DNA of 64,000 nucleotides from JAPOUP01 sp965201085 (GTDB lineage: Bacteria > Pseudomonadota > Alphaproteobacteria > Rhodobacterales > Rhodobacteraceae). Shown here one piece after another: positions 27,306 through 36,174 of the stretch. Made by a program: the position numbers and the translations under genes. The stretch lies in the NCBI GenBank assembly GCA_965201085.1, contig CBDAVS010000047.1:124001-188000 (forward strand), written 5' to 3'. Every line of letters starts with the position of its first letter. Within the stretch, counting starts at the first letter, position 1. A model generated the notes under the pieces. The model made no database searches, was not told the origin of the DNA, and saw nothing but the letters and a program-made list of their open reading frames with translations.

Positions 27306-27518
27306 TCACGGCAATCTTTCCGTCAAATCAATCCAGTTTTTCATCCCCCCGGCAATGGAGCGTTTCAGCATCGAACCTGGCAATTCCAGCCCTACCACCG
27401 CCACGATTGATTCAAATTGGGCCATGTTCGGATCGCGGTCACCCAGAAAACAGCGGGCATTGGCGATTCGTTGATCGACCATCCAGACGCATCTGTGATC
27501 GACGCCGGTTGATCTCAA
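27306..27518 (-). pseudogene. Possible SRPBCC-type fragment
   Basis: A 70-codon frame ending in a run (A-G-G-M-K-N-W-I-D-L-T-E-R-L) similar to the C-terminal helix of SRPBCC/polyketide-cyclase-like proteins, preceded by G-V-D-H-R-C-V-W. If real, it is a truncated gene. The rest of 27115-27566 shows no recognisable feature. Confidence 0.25.
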
Positions 27519-27566
27519 CCATGAAGTTCAGGTCTGAGTCGGAATGCCTGCTGCCCAATATGCACG

Positions 27567-28448
27567 TCAGTTTTTGATATGAGGCAACAACTCGGCGGCC
27601 AGCGACATTACGTTGATGCTATCGGGATCCGAAGGCGGATCAACGGACACGTTGGACAGCAGCCGCTCCCATTCGATCGCAGCCGCCGACACAACTGCCG
27701 GAACACCAAGATCCTCCAGCGTTTTGCGAACCTCCACCATCTCCTCAGCGCGACGGAGACCATGCACAATAGCCCGTTCGAAATTATACGCACCCTGCCG
27801 CTCCCAATCAAAATCAGGATAGTTCAGCACCAGCGTCGGTAGAATCTCGTCAGCGATCCCCGCCGCCTCGACCGCGATAAAAAACTCGGAGGTCAGCGCC
27901 TCAAGCCCTTTCACCAAGACGGAACGCACCATCTTGATGGTCGATGCTCTGCCTACGTCACCTTCGACCACTTTCGGGATCATCGGAAGCGCTTCGAGTA
28001 TCGGCGCTACCCCTTTAGCGTGGGGACCGGAAAGCAGAAGTGGCACCATGTTCCGCGCCGGATGGACCGGCGACAGCACGGCGACATCCACATAACGCCC
28101 ACCCGCCTGTTCAACAGCATTCGCGGAGATCCGCTTGGAGGAAGGAGCGCAGGAATTCAGGTCGCAAAAATATGCGCCGATTTCCAAATGCGGTGCGGCC
28201 GCTTTGGCTGCGGCGACCGCCTGATCGGCTGTCACGACCGAAATCACCAATTTGGCTCCCGCCAGTGCGCGCTCCTCCGTGTCGCAGCCAATCACACCCA
28301 ACTCCGCATAATGCGCCAGCATCGCTGAGCGTGTGTTTTGAACGTCGGTCTTGACGTCAAACGCGGAAATCGTGTGAGCTCGCGCTCCCCAACCAGTGAC
28401 CAAAGCGGTCCCCGCCTCTCCCATTCCGATGAAGGCAATGTGATCCAT
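27567..28448 (-). CDS. 6-phosphogluconate dehydrogenase-like NAD(P) oxidoreductase with DUF1932
   Basis: The 293-residue product has an N-terminal Rossmann motif I-G-M-G-E-A-G-T-A, a catalytic Lys region I-K-M-V-R-S-V-L-V-K-G and a C-terminal DUF1932 domain (F-E-R-A-I-V-H-G-L-R-R-A-E-E-M). The family reduces or oxidises beta-hydroxy acids; the substrate is not determinable here. Monocistronic in appearance. The start ATG at 28448 is the only good choice. Confidence 0.88.
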   Translation of the reverse strand: MDHIAFIGMGEAGTALVTGWGARAHTISAFDVKTDVQNTRSAMLAHYAELGVIGCDTEERALAGAKLVISVVTADQAVAAAKAAAPHLEIGAYFCDLNSCAPSSKRISANAVEQAGGRYVDVAVLSPVHPARNMVPLLLSGPHAKGVAPILEALPMIPKVVEGDVGRASTIKMVRSVLVKGLEALTSEFFIAVEAAGIADEILPTLVLNYPDFDWERQGAYNFERAIVHGLRRAEEMVEVRKTLEDLGVPAVVSAAAIEWERLLSNVSVDPPSDPDSINVMSLAAELLPHIKN

Positions 28449-28470
28449 CGCACCGATCTCCTGGGTTAAC

Positions 28471-28915
28471 TCAGCCGATCAGGCTTGGTGTTTCACGTTG
28501 CCGAGACGGATTGGCAAGCCGATTCCTACCGGTCACGCCGCCGACAATTTCGGTGCTGGTTTCGTTGACGAGTCGGATGAGGTTTGGTTGGCGTCTCATA
28601 CTCGCGTCCACCGATGCCCGAAAGTGAGAGCGATGAGTCTCTTCGATACACTTCGCAGTTGATGGGATCGATCCAGGGGGCACCCGGTTCGTAGGCATTG
28701 GTTGAGCGGTCCCTTAGCCGGAATAGGCAGATGCCGTCACAGTTCGCATCTGGCGCCAGTACCTGCGAAAGTCGGTCCAGCACCAGCGGATTTACGTGGT
28801 TGCGTTCTCCCGTGCGTCTCCGATGACAGGTGGCCATCAACGTCAGGTGCGCGATGTCGTCTACGGGCCATAGGGTTGGACCATCGCACCATTCCGGTCT
28901 ATCATCCGAAATCAT
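28471..28915 (-). pseudogene. Unidentified gene with one apparent frameshift
   Basis: The first frame reads W-C-D-G-P-T-L-W-P-V-D-D-I-A-H-L-T and D-P-I-N-C-E-V-Y-R-R, convincing protein-like sequence. A second frame continues H-R-S-H-F-R-A-S-V-D-A and N-E-T-S-T-E-I-V-G-G to a stop near 28471. One frameshift near 28640 would join them into about 145 residues. I do not recognise the family. It occupies the gap between two genes transcribed away from each other. Confidence 0.4.
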
Positions 28916-28930
28916 TCATCTATCGGGATC

Positions 28931-29764
28931 GTGTCGATGTTTCGTCTTGCCGCCATCGCGCTCACATTGTTCGCCACCGCCGCAACCGCTCAGGACCGAC
29001 GTCCAAGCCATTGCATCTCCATCGCCGACACGGCTCCAGGCGTCGAATATCTGCAGAAGGCCAGTCTGGAGACCCTCCCACCGGAAAACTCCGTGCGCAT
29101 CACCTTTCTCAATCACGCGATGTTCCTGATTCAAACCGAAGGTGGTCTGAGTGCGGTGACCGATTATGCAGGCTATTTCGAAGGCTCGGGTTTTTTGCCG
29201 GATGTGGTCACAATGAATCACGCGCATGATACGCATTGGACGATGTATCCGGACCCGGACATCCGGCATGTGCTCGAAGGCTGGGGAGAGACTCCGGATG
29301 GCGCCGCGCATAATCTTGATCTTGGCGAAATGCTCATCCGTAACGTCTCGACGGATATCCGAGGGCGTTTCGGCGGCTCGGCCGAACCCAACGGAAACTC
29401 GATCTTCATATTTGAAGCGGCCGGTCTCTGCATTGGCCATCTCGGACATCTGCATCATGAACCGACAGACCTGCAATACGCCTCGATCGGTCGCCTTGAT
29501 GTCGTGATGGCGGCGGTCGACGGCGGCATGACGCTCCCAACGGACACCATGGTCCGTATCATGAAGCGACTCAGGTCATCGGTCGTCATCCCGATGCATT
29601 GGTTCGGACGCGCGACACTCGAGGGTTTCGTACAGGACATGTCAGATGAGTTCGAGGTACGATGGTCAGGTGAATCCGATTTCGTTGTCTCGCTGCGCAG
29701 TCTGCCATCGCATCCAACGATACTGATCCTGGAACCTCTCGGGCAGCCTGTTTTTGAAGAGTAG
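28931..29764 (+). CDS. Exported metallo-beta-lactamase-fold protein (UlaG-like)
   Basis: The 277-residue product has an N-terminal signal peptide (hydrophobic core L-A-A-I-A-L-T-L-F, cleavage near A-T-A-Q-D). The fold is indicated by F-L-N-H-A-M-F-L-I-Q-T (start of the sheet), N-H-A-H-D-T-H-W (a variant of H-x-H-x-D-H), C-I-G-H-L-G-H-L-H-H and the final I-P-M-H-W-F-G. This resembles UlaG-like MBL hydrolases acting on small molecules. The stop at 29764 is close to the start of the FAD oxidase, so the two probably form an operon. Confidence 0.85.
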   Translation: MSMFRLAAIALTLFATAATAQDRRPSHCISIADTAPGVEYLQKASLETLPPENSVRITFLNHAMFLIQTEGGLSAVTDYAGYFEGSGFLPDVVTMNHAHDTHWTMYPDPDIRHVLEGWGETPDGAAHNLDLGEMLIRNVSTDIRGRFGGSAEPNGNSIFIFEAAGLCIGHLGHLHHEPTDLQYASIGRLDVVMAAVDGGMTLPTDTMVRIMKRLRSSVVIPMHWFGRATLEGFVQDMSDEFEVRWSGESDFVVSLRSLPSHPTILILEPLGQPVFEE

Positions 29765-29792
29765 CGTCACTCTACGCCGATCGACCAATGCC

Positions 29793-31229
29793 ATGCTCAA
29801 CGCTGTCACCGACTCATTCGCGGCGCGCCTTCGAACGGCCCTTCCAGCCGCTGCCTTCAGTGAAACTAGCGAAAGCTACCTGACGGAGCCACGCGGGTTC
29901 TTCCAAGGTCAGGCCGGTTTGGTGGTGGCCCCCGGATCCACTGCCGAGGTCGCGGCTATCATCCGCGTCGCATCGGAAGCACGCGTGCCTATCGTTCCCT
30001 ATGCCGGTGGTACGGGTTTGGTTGGCGGCCAGATCTCACCCGCCGGTGAAACGGTGCCGCTTGTTCTGTCGATGCATCGCATGACCTCGATCCGAGCCAT
30101 CTATCCGCAGGAGAATACAATCGTTGCCGAGGCGGGAGCGATTCTCTCGACGGTGCAGGAGGCTGCGGAAGCCGCTGACCGCTTATTTCCCCTGTCGCTG
30201 TCCTCCGAGGGGTCGGCCCGCATTGGTGGACTTCTTGGAACCAACGCGGGTGGGGTCAACGTCCTGCGTTACGGAAGCGCCCGGGAACTTTGTCTGGGTC
30301 TTGAAGTCGTTTTGCCGTCCGGAAAGATATGGAACGGTCTGAAGCGGTTGAGAAAAGACAATACAGGCTATGACCTGAAAGGACTGCTGATCGGATCGGA
30401 GGGCACATTGGGTGTCATTACCGCAGCAAGTCTGCGTCTGTTTCGACAACCATCCAGCACCGGTACCGCATTGATGACCGTGCCTGATCCGAACGCCGCG
30501 CTGGAGCTTCTTTCTCTGGCAGGTGCGTTTATCGGTGACAGTCTGTCCGCCTATGAGCTGATATCGGGCACCGGTTTCCGGTTCCTCTCCGAGACCATGC
30601 CGCAGGTGCGCCTTCCATATACGGAACCACCTGATTGGCTGGTGCTCCTCGATCTTGGACAGTCCTGCGGAGGCGATCCGAAGGAAGCGCTGGAACGTCT
30701 GTTCGCGGAGGCTTTCGAGTCCGGTATCGTCACCGATGGACTGATCGCGCAGTCCGAAGCACAGAGGCGGGAATTCTGGACCTTGCGTGAGTCCCTGCCG
30801 ATAGCAAACCGGCGCGTGGGTTCTGTCTCCAGCCATGACATTTCACTACCGCTTGGCGCGGTTCCGAAATTCATCTCCAAGGCTGACGAGGTGATCGCGT
30901 CGATCGGCGACTTCCGGATCAGCTGTTTCGGTCATCTCGGCGATGGCAATCTTCACTATAACGTGTTTCCACCGAAAGGGCGGACCAAGACCGAGTTCAA
31001 CGACAGGAAGGATCCGATCCAGCGCGTCGTGCATGATCTTGTGGCGGAGATGGATGGATCGATCAGCGCTGAGCATGGGATCGGGCGGCTGAAGGTAAGG
31101 GATCTTGAACGCTACGGAGATCCAGCGAAGCTTGAGGCGATGCGGGTGATCAAGGATGCACTCGATCCCTTTGGAATCATGAACCCGGGCGCGGTTCTCG
31201 CGCAGCCAAACACATCCCGACCGGCTTAA
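29793..31229 (+). CDS. FAD-linked 2-hydroxyacid dehydrogenase (GlcD/D-2-hydroxyglutarate type)
   Basis: About 478 residues. N-terminal FAD-binding PCMH domain: V-P-Y-A-G-G-T-G-L-V-G-G near residue 75 and G-G-L-L-G-T-N-A-G-G-V-N. C-terminal FAD-oxidase domain: S-H-D-I-S-L-P, the metal-site His region C-F-G-H-L-G-D-G-N-L-H-Y and A-E-H-G-I-G. The family oxidises D-2-hydroxy acids such as D-lactate, glycolate or D-2-hydroxyglutarate and passes electrons to the respiratory chain; the exact substrate is open. The start at 29793 (M-L-N-A-V-T-D) fits family length; the frame extends 13 codons upstream, overlapping the MBL gene. Confidence 0.88.
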   Translation: MLNAVTDSFAARLRTALPAAAFSETSESYLTEPRGFFQGQAGLVVAPGSTAEVAAIIRVASEARVPIVPYAGGTGLVGGQISPAGETVPLVLSMHRMTSIRAIYPQENTIVAEAGAILSTVQEAAEAADRLFPLSLSSEGSARIGGLLGTNAGGVNVLRYGSARELCLGLEVVLPSGKIWNGLKRLRKDNTGYDLKGLLIGSEGTLGVITAASLRLFRQPSSTGTALMTVPDPNAALELLSLAGAFIGDSLSAYELISGTGFRFLSETMPQVRLPYTEPPDWLVLLDLGQSCGGDPKEALERLFAEAFESGIVTDGLIAQSEAQRREFWTLRESLPIANRRVGSVSSHDISLPLGAVPKFISKADEVIASIGDFRISCFGHLGDGNLHYNVFPPKGRTKTEFNDRKDPIQRVVHDLVAEMDGSISAEHGIGRLKVRDLERYGDPAKLEAMRVIKDALDPFGIMNPGAVLAQPNTSRPA

Positions 31230-31269
31230 CCGTCAGCCGGTTCCGAAACGACAGTCACCGAATGCGCGC

Positions 31270-31803
31270 TCAGGTTCCCTCGAATTCGCACAACACTTGA
31301 ACGTCGAAACCCAGCGCTTTGATACGCCGGTGTCCGCCGAGTTCCGGAAGGTCAATGATGAACGAACAGCCACAGATGTTCGCGCCCAGCCTTTCAAGCA
31401 GTCTGATTCCCGCCTCCGCGGTACCACCCGTCGCGAGCAGGTCATCGACAACCAAAACGGTTTCGCCAGGTTCCACGGCATCATCATGAATCTCAACCTC
31501 GGCCTTTCCATATTCGAGGGAGTAACTCGCGCTGATCGTTGTACTCGGCAACTTGCCTTTCTTGCGAATCGGAACGAAGCCACAGCTAAGTTGGTGGGCG
31601 ATGGCGCCTCCGAGGATAAATCCCCGCGCCTCCAGTCCCGCCACTTTGTCGATTCTGAGCCCGGTATAGGGATGCAGCATCTGGTCCACGGCCATTCGGA
31701 AGCCGCGCGCATCGCCGAACAAAGTGGTCACGTCCCGGTACATTATCTCCGGATGCGGAAAATCCGGGATTGTCCGGATGTAATCCCTGACACTGTAAGT
31801 CAT
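31270..31803 (-). CDS. apt: Adenine phosphoribosyltransferase
   Basis: The 177-residue product converts adenine and PRPP to AMP (purine salvage). It has the PRPP-binding motif V-L-V-V-D-D-L-L-A-T-G-G-T at residues 116-128 and the APRT signature Y-R-D-V-T-T-L and G-L-E-A-R-G-F. Length and start are normal. It normally works alongside MtnP, which releases adenine from methylthioadenosine. Here the intact mtnP is 4.7 kb upstream on the same strand, and an mtnP 3' fragment lies 0.7 kb upstream. Confidence 0.96.
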   Translation of the reverse strand: MTYSVRDYIRTIPDFPHPEIMYRDVTTLFGDARGFRMAVDQMLHPYTGLRIDKVAGLEARGFILGGAIAHQLSCGFVPIRKKGKLPSTTISASYSLEYGKAEVEIHDDAVEPGETVLVVDDLLATGGTAEAGIRLLERLGANICGCSFIIDLPELGGHRRIKALGFDVQVLCEFEGT

Positions 31804-32138
31804 GTATATGCGTCCTGACTGGAAGCCACAGAGTCGAAGACGGTCGCACTGCCGTCAAGTGTTCATTTAACGGCCAGCGGTGGAGCTATTCGGAAACGAA
31901 ACACCACGAACAGAACCATCACCGTCGGCGATTCCTACGATTGAACGGGTCGCTGAGCCAGCGCAAATACGGACGTCGGTTGTCCAGCCGAGCCCTAATC
32001 AGCACGCAACGTACCGCCTTGAGGGTCATTTTCCTATCCTTTCTCAAGCAGATGCCGCCTTTCCGATTGAGATCTGTATATTGCATGTATATACATTGCA
32101 TAAACTGGTCTGTCAACGGGTTTGGAAGAGAGGGGTAC
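31804..32138. other. Divergent intergenic region between apt and the RHH gene
   Basis: 335 bp with no gene. The right part is AT-rich and carries a 12-bp palindrome plus a repeated ATTGCAT heptamer just before the RHH gene (listed separately). Probably holds both promoters. Confidence 0.45.
32085..32096. promoter_or_regulatory. Palindrome ATGTATATACAT upstream of the RHH gene
   Basis: A perfect 12-bp palindrome 43 bp before the start codon, flanked by two ATTGCAT copies 15 bp apart (32080-32086 and 32095-32101). Small ribbon-helix-helix proteins commonly repress their own promoter through such sites, so this is a candidate autoregulatory operator (inference). Confidence 0.4.
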
Positions 32139-32315
32139 ATGGGCGGAAAAACCGGTAAAAAGGTCGACAAAAAGAACAGCCAGCTTGTCCTGCGCCTCGG
32201 CCGGGAAGAGCGGGATACGTTCGTCGCTTTGTGCAAGGACCGCGACACCAGCGCGGCCCGTGAAGTTCGCCGATTTATCCGCCGATATATAGCGAATCAC
32301 GGTTCAAAGCTCTGA
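32139..32315 (+). CDS. Small ribbon-helix-helix DNA-binding protein
   Basis: A 58-residue basic protein: a Lys-rich N-terminal tail (G-G-K-T-G-K-K-V-D-K-K), a beta strand (S-Q-L-V-L-R-L), then two helices (E-E-R-D-T-F-V-A-L-C-K and S-A-A-R-E-V-R-R-F-I-R-R-Y). This is the layout of Arc/CopG-type dimers. GAGAGGGG about 8 nt upstream supports this start over a longer open frame. No toxin or partition gene follows, so it is either an orphan antitoxin or a transcriptional regulator. Function beyond DNA binding is not predictable. Confidence 0.65.
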   Translation: MGGKTGKKVDKKNSQLVLRLGREERDTFVALCKDRDTSAAREVRRFIRRYIANHGSKL

Positions 32316-32507
32316 ACCGATCGGTAATTCCATCATCGTCGATTGATCTTTCAAACGGAGGAATTGCGGCGAGGGAGTGGACTACAAAACGGCTATAGCG
32401 CGTAGCAGTGCTGTATGCAGGGCGAAAAAGAACAGCCAGAAACCGTGCTACCGACGGCATCCCTCCTACCTTTTCCCACTGGTATTGTCGGTTCGATAGG
32501 GGTGATG

Positions 32508-32678
32508 TTAGAGAACCCGGTCTACCACGGTGGCCAGCTTCGCGGCCAGTTCAGGGTCGCGGAGCGATGGATCGGTCAAAATGGCGTATTCCAGCGCCCC
32601 TACGCTGCCATATTCGCAAAGCGCTCGATGACATCCAAGTATTCCCGACAACCGATTTACCAACACTCGGGCATTAGC
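32508..32678 (-). pseudogene. mtnP-like 3' fragment (second copy)
   Basis: Reads in one frame A-N-A-R-V-L-V-N-R-L-S-G-I-L-G and ends A-A-K-L-A-T-V-V-D-R-V-L-stop. This is collinear with the C-terminus of the intact MtnP at 36482-37354, with about a quarter of residues different. There are no stops across about 55 codons, but the rest of the gene is missing upstream. It points toward apt, the usual mtnP-apt order, so it may be the original copy displaced after a second mtnP arose. Confidence 0.8.
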
Positions 32679-33287
32679 ACAACTTTTATCGCATTCTTTC
32701 CGGGCTCAATCGGCTGGAAACCTCGATAAACCCATATTCCGGCGTGAATGTCAGGCGGTTGATTTCCGCGAATGCGACCCTTGAAGGTATTCCGCCGATC
32801 GGTGTGGCACAAAGCGCGCATCTCCCGCCCACCAGTCCGCCCGAGCGGGTGATTTCCGGATTCCGGACGGAGTCAGGCCCTGGCCTGCCGTCGTTCATGC
32901 AGGACGGGGCGGCGGAAACCGTGGCCCGGGTTCGCCATGGTCGTGCGGGCGGCAGCCCGGACCCGGCCGATGCGGCGGACCAGTGTCCGCCCCGGACGGA
33001 TCGCCCGTTCGCGACAGGCACCCGGGATGATCCGGGAGATCTAAAGAACCGGGGCTGTGCATCTCCAGTTCCTCCCGGATCCAATAAATCGGAACACGTG
33101 CAAACAGGCTAGGTTTTTAGAGGTTTCCAGCTATCTTATTGGAAAAGAAAATATGAAACATGATCGGTGACAATGACCCAAGGCCCTTTACGAAAGAAAT
33201 TCATTAATGCGAAGAATGCTCCGCATCGTGCGTGAGTGCATCTACGAAATCCCAGATCCAATACGCTCACGCGGCATTCGCCTTTCA
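32679..33287. other. Gap with dispersed repeat copy 2 and decayed sequence
   Basis: About 600 bp. A minus-strand frame (F-A-E-I-N-R-L-T-F-T-P-E-Y-G-F-I-E-V near 32700-32770) looks like a gene tail I cannot name. The middle is GC-rich and resembles mobile-element sequence; 33015-33130 is the dispersed repeat. AT-richer sequence follows up to IS5 copy I. Confidence 0.4.
33015..33130 (+). repeat. 117-bp dispersed repeat, copy 2
   Basis: Matches 2988-3104 in the same orientation. At positions where they differ this copy usually has A or T and the other G or C (for example GATCTAAAG against GACCGAAAG, and CAAATCGG-type changes). The upstream flank is unrelated between the copies. Confidence 0.7.
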
Positions 33288-34348
33288 GAGTTTGTTCCAT
33301 AAGTTGAGTGGTCCCGCCGGATGTGGCATTCCGGTTGGTGAAACCAACCGGATCCGGAGACAGCCATGCCCCGGGACAGGACCACCCGGAAGCTGTACAG
33401 TCGTCCGGACGACCGCCGTCAAAACGATCTGACGGACGACGGACCGGCCATCGCCGGGCCGATGCCGCCGAAGCGGGGAATATGGGGCGCCCCCGCGGGG
33501 TGAGCCTGCGGTCGTTGTTCGACGGTGTCCGGTACATACTTTCCACCGGCCGCCGGTGGCGCGCCCTACCCGCCGAGATCCACCGTATTCCACCGTCCGG
33601 AACCGTTCCACACCCGGCGCCGGAGCAGTCCACCGAGCATGTCCCGACTCCCCGCGGGACCCCGCCCGACAGTGCGCGGGGCGTTCGCCGGAGCCGGACG
33701 CCGCCGCCATCGACGGCCGGCCGGTGAGGACCGCCGGGAGCGGCGGACCCCGCGGCCACCACGCGGGCGGGAAGGTGAGGGGCCGGAAGCGGACCGTCGC
33801 GGTGGACGCCGGGGGAACGCCGGTCACCGTCATGGTCCATGCGGCCGACATCCAGGACCGGGACGGCGCGCCGGGTGTCATCGCAAGGCCGCCCGTGACG
33901 GCCCCGAACGTGCGCGGACTCCACCCACAATCAGTATCTCGTCCATCGTGAGCGCGTGACGGCCCCGAACGTGCGCGGACTCCAGGCCAAGGACGGCCAC
34001 CCCGACCCGAAGCCGCGCGGACGCCCTGACGGAAAGGGTCCGGCCGACATCACCGGGACCGTCGAAAAACCGGAGGACGTCAAAGGGTTCACGGTTCCCC
34101 GCCGCCGCCGGGCGGTGGAGCGGAACTTCACCTGGATGGGCCGGTGCCGCCGCCTGCCGAAGGGCTGCGACAGGCGCGGCGACAGCCCGCTGGCCTCCGG
34201 GGTGAGGCATCCCGTGCCACCGGTCCGGGCGTGCGTGAGGCACGAACGAACGTTCGCCTCCCGCCAGTTCCCCATCCGCCGTGTGGCGCGGGAGCCGAAC
34301 CCCTGGAACCAAACGGTTGATTGAATCAGTGACTTATGGGGCAAACTC
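33288..34348 (+). mobile_element. IS5-family element, copy I (divergent, GC-rich)
   Basis: Ends GAGTTTGTTCCATAAGTTG at left and the GAGTTTG complement at right, with duplication TCA at 33285-33287 and 34349-34351. The 1,061-bp length includes a 61-bp internal insertion. It is the most divergent of the five IS5 copies, and the GC content is very high. Confidence 0.88.
33366..34324 (+). pseudogene. IS5-family transposase, copy I, frameshifted
   Basis: Start M-P-R-D-R-T-T-R-K-L-Y. Blocks L-T-D-D-G-P-A-I, R-P-R-G-V-S-L-R, G-S-G-G-P-R-G-H-H-A-G and N-F-T-W-M-G-R-C-R-R-L are recognisable in different frames. The catalytic Glu region reads R-A-V-E-R-N-F. A 61-bp insertion carrying a 30-bp direct repeat (33894-33923 and 33955-33984) adds another frame change. 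Confidence 0.8.
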
Positions 34349-34806
34349 TCAGACCGTCCAATGTTGGGCCATTTGGTTTCCGTACTGAGGTTTCCGTCGT
34401 TCCTGCAATTCTATATCAGGGTCAGGTCTGAAGCGGACCCGGTATTGGTCAGCAATCCATCGAGGTTCTTTGGAGTTAGAGAGGCATTGGTCTGAAATGC
34501 GGATACATGAGCCGGTGGATGCGGTGAGCCCCAAGCGTTGTGGCCTTGTTTTTGAAGAACCCATGCCGTACGGACCTTAACCATGCTCGTAGGGAACCTG
34601 GTGACCTTTACGGATGCGCTGGAAGACCACAGATCGTCACGAATTTAAGTTTGAGGGGATCTCTGTCAAGTCAACAAAAAGCCTTGTGATGAAGGATTCG
34701 ATCCGTTACTGGGAATTATGATCGTCTTGAAATCACAGAATCATGTTTTTACTGCATCCGCCTCCAGATTCGGTGAGACATTATTGATTACGCACATGAG
34801 GAAATA
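34349..34806. other. Gap between IS5 copy I and the PD-(D/E)XK gene
   Basis: About 460 bp without a recognisable gene. Base composition falls towards AT-rich near the right end, in keeping with the gene that follows. AGGAA precedes the ATG at 34807. Confidence 0.45.
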
Positions 34807-36174
34807 ATGGCCGACAATATACCTGACTATCTCATACGGGGTGAGCAAGCGCGGTTATTCCCAGTTCTCTCAATGACCTCCAAGGAGGGCAGAACGACCT
34901 CAATTGTTTTGGCAATTTTAACGAAAGTTAGTGAATTGCGAACCGCTTTATTCGAAAGTGTAGGAAAACGTGTGGGAGTTCAAACGAAGATAGAAACATA
35001 CACAGAAGTCGCTTTCAAAAATAATTCAATAAGCTTCGATGCTCGTCCAGACGGTTTGATCGTTTTAAAAAGAGGTAAAGACGAATGGCGCGCATTGGTC
35101 GAAGCCAAGATAGGGAAAAGCGATCTTGAAGTCGATCAAATTGAACGATACCGTCAATTGGCTAAGGAAAATGAAATTGATTGTATAATAACAATTTCCA
35201 ATCAGTTCGCGACTCTACCACACCTTCATCCACTCCCGGGGGTTCAGAAGAGCCGTTCGAAAGTGCCTGTCTATCACTGGTCGTGGATGTATATTCTTAC
35301 CGAAACCGATTTACTCATCAATCAAGATAAAGTTGCAGACACCAATCAACGGATTCTTCTTTATGAATTGCGCCGATTTCTCTCTCATGAAAGCACAGGA
35401 GTGAAAGGCTTTGACAGGATGCCTAAAGAATGGAGCGAGATCAATAAGCTTGTTTCCAGCGGAGGACTAATTCCAGCAAGGTCATCCGATGCCGCTGTCG
35501 TTCTATCCTCCTGGCATCAGGAGACGCGTGACCTTGCGCTGATATTATGTCGCCTTACGGGCACAGTCGTTACGGAGCGCTTGAGCAAACGACACCGTCG
35601 AGATTCCAACCTCCGTTACAAGGATGGTCTATCGGCACTACGCAAAGAAAAACAACTTACCGCCTTTTTGGAAATACCGGATGCGGCGGCCCCGCTTGAG
35701 ATTGTTGTTGATGTTACACGAAGAAGCATCGATGTTGGCATGACGTTGCGAGCCCCCGAAAACAGGGTCTCTTCCAGGGCAAGAATCAATTGGGCTTTAC
35801 GTCAAATTCGATCTGAGAACGTTGATGACCTACATCTCCGCTTGTTATGGCCCGGAAGAAACGAACCGACACAACACAACGTCTCTGAACTTCGTGCAGA
35901 CGTAACGATCGCCGAAATAGGTAAGGAGCATCTCGCACCTTACGGGTTTCACATATTTAATTCCAAAAGCCTTGGATCAAGGTTTGCGCAGCAGGCGAAT
36001 TTCATTTCCGATCTTGAAGAATGCGTTCCCGCATTTTATCGTGAAATAGGTAGTAGCCTTACGGCATGGAAAAAAAGCGCACCAAAAATCAAAAACGACC
36101 GTCCGACTGCTTCAGATGTGTCAGCTAGTTCGATCTCTGAGAATTCCGATGATTATCGGGCACCCAGGACATGA
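34807..36174 (+). CDS. Orphan PD-(D/E)XK nuclease-fold protein, possible defence gene
   Basis: The 455-residue product has a nuclease core in its first ~135 residues: Glu67, R-P-D-G with Asp82, E-A-K (Glu99, Lys101) and Q-I-E-R-Y (Gln111 to Tyr115). This matches the Asp...Glu-x-Lys...QxxxY order of RecB-type PD-(D/E)XK nucleases. The remaining ~320 residues are mixed alpha/beta without known motifs, with a Ser/Asp-rich tail. It has no signal peptide or membrane span. Codon use is AT-richer than its neighbours, and it is flanked by an IS and non-coding DNA, which suggests acquisition by transfer. Single-gene anti-phage nucleases often look like this, but no partner gene confirms that role; a repair or stress role is equally open. 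Confidence 0.75.
   Translation: MADNIPDYLIRGEQARLFPVLSMTSKEGRTTSIVLAILTKVSELRTALFESVGKRVGVQTKIETYTEVAFKNNSISFDARPDGLIVLKRGKDEWRALVEAKIGKSDLEVDQIERYRQLAKENEIDCIITISNQFATLPHLHPLPGVQKSRSKVPVYHWSWMYILTETDLLINQDKVADTNQRILLYELRRFLSHESTGVKGFDRMPKEWSEINKLVSSGGLIPARSSDAAVVLSSWHQETRDLALILCRLTGTVVTERLSKRHRRDSNLRYKDGLSALRKEKQLTAFLEIPDAAAPLEIVVDVTRRSIDVGMTLRAPENRVSSRARINWALRQIRSENVDDLHLRLLWPGRNEPTQHNVSELRADVTIAEIGKEHLAPYGFHIFNSKSLGSRFAQQANFISDLEECVPAFYREIGSSLTAWKKSAPKIKNDRPTASDVSASSISENSDDYRAPRT

Noticed and set aside
32080..32101. The repeated ATTGCAT heptamers as the start of a CRISPR-like or iteron array
   Set aside because: Only two short copies, with no spacing pattern beyond them; better explained as part of an operator. 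No CRISPR array was found in the window.
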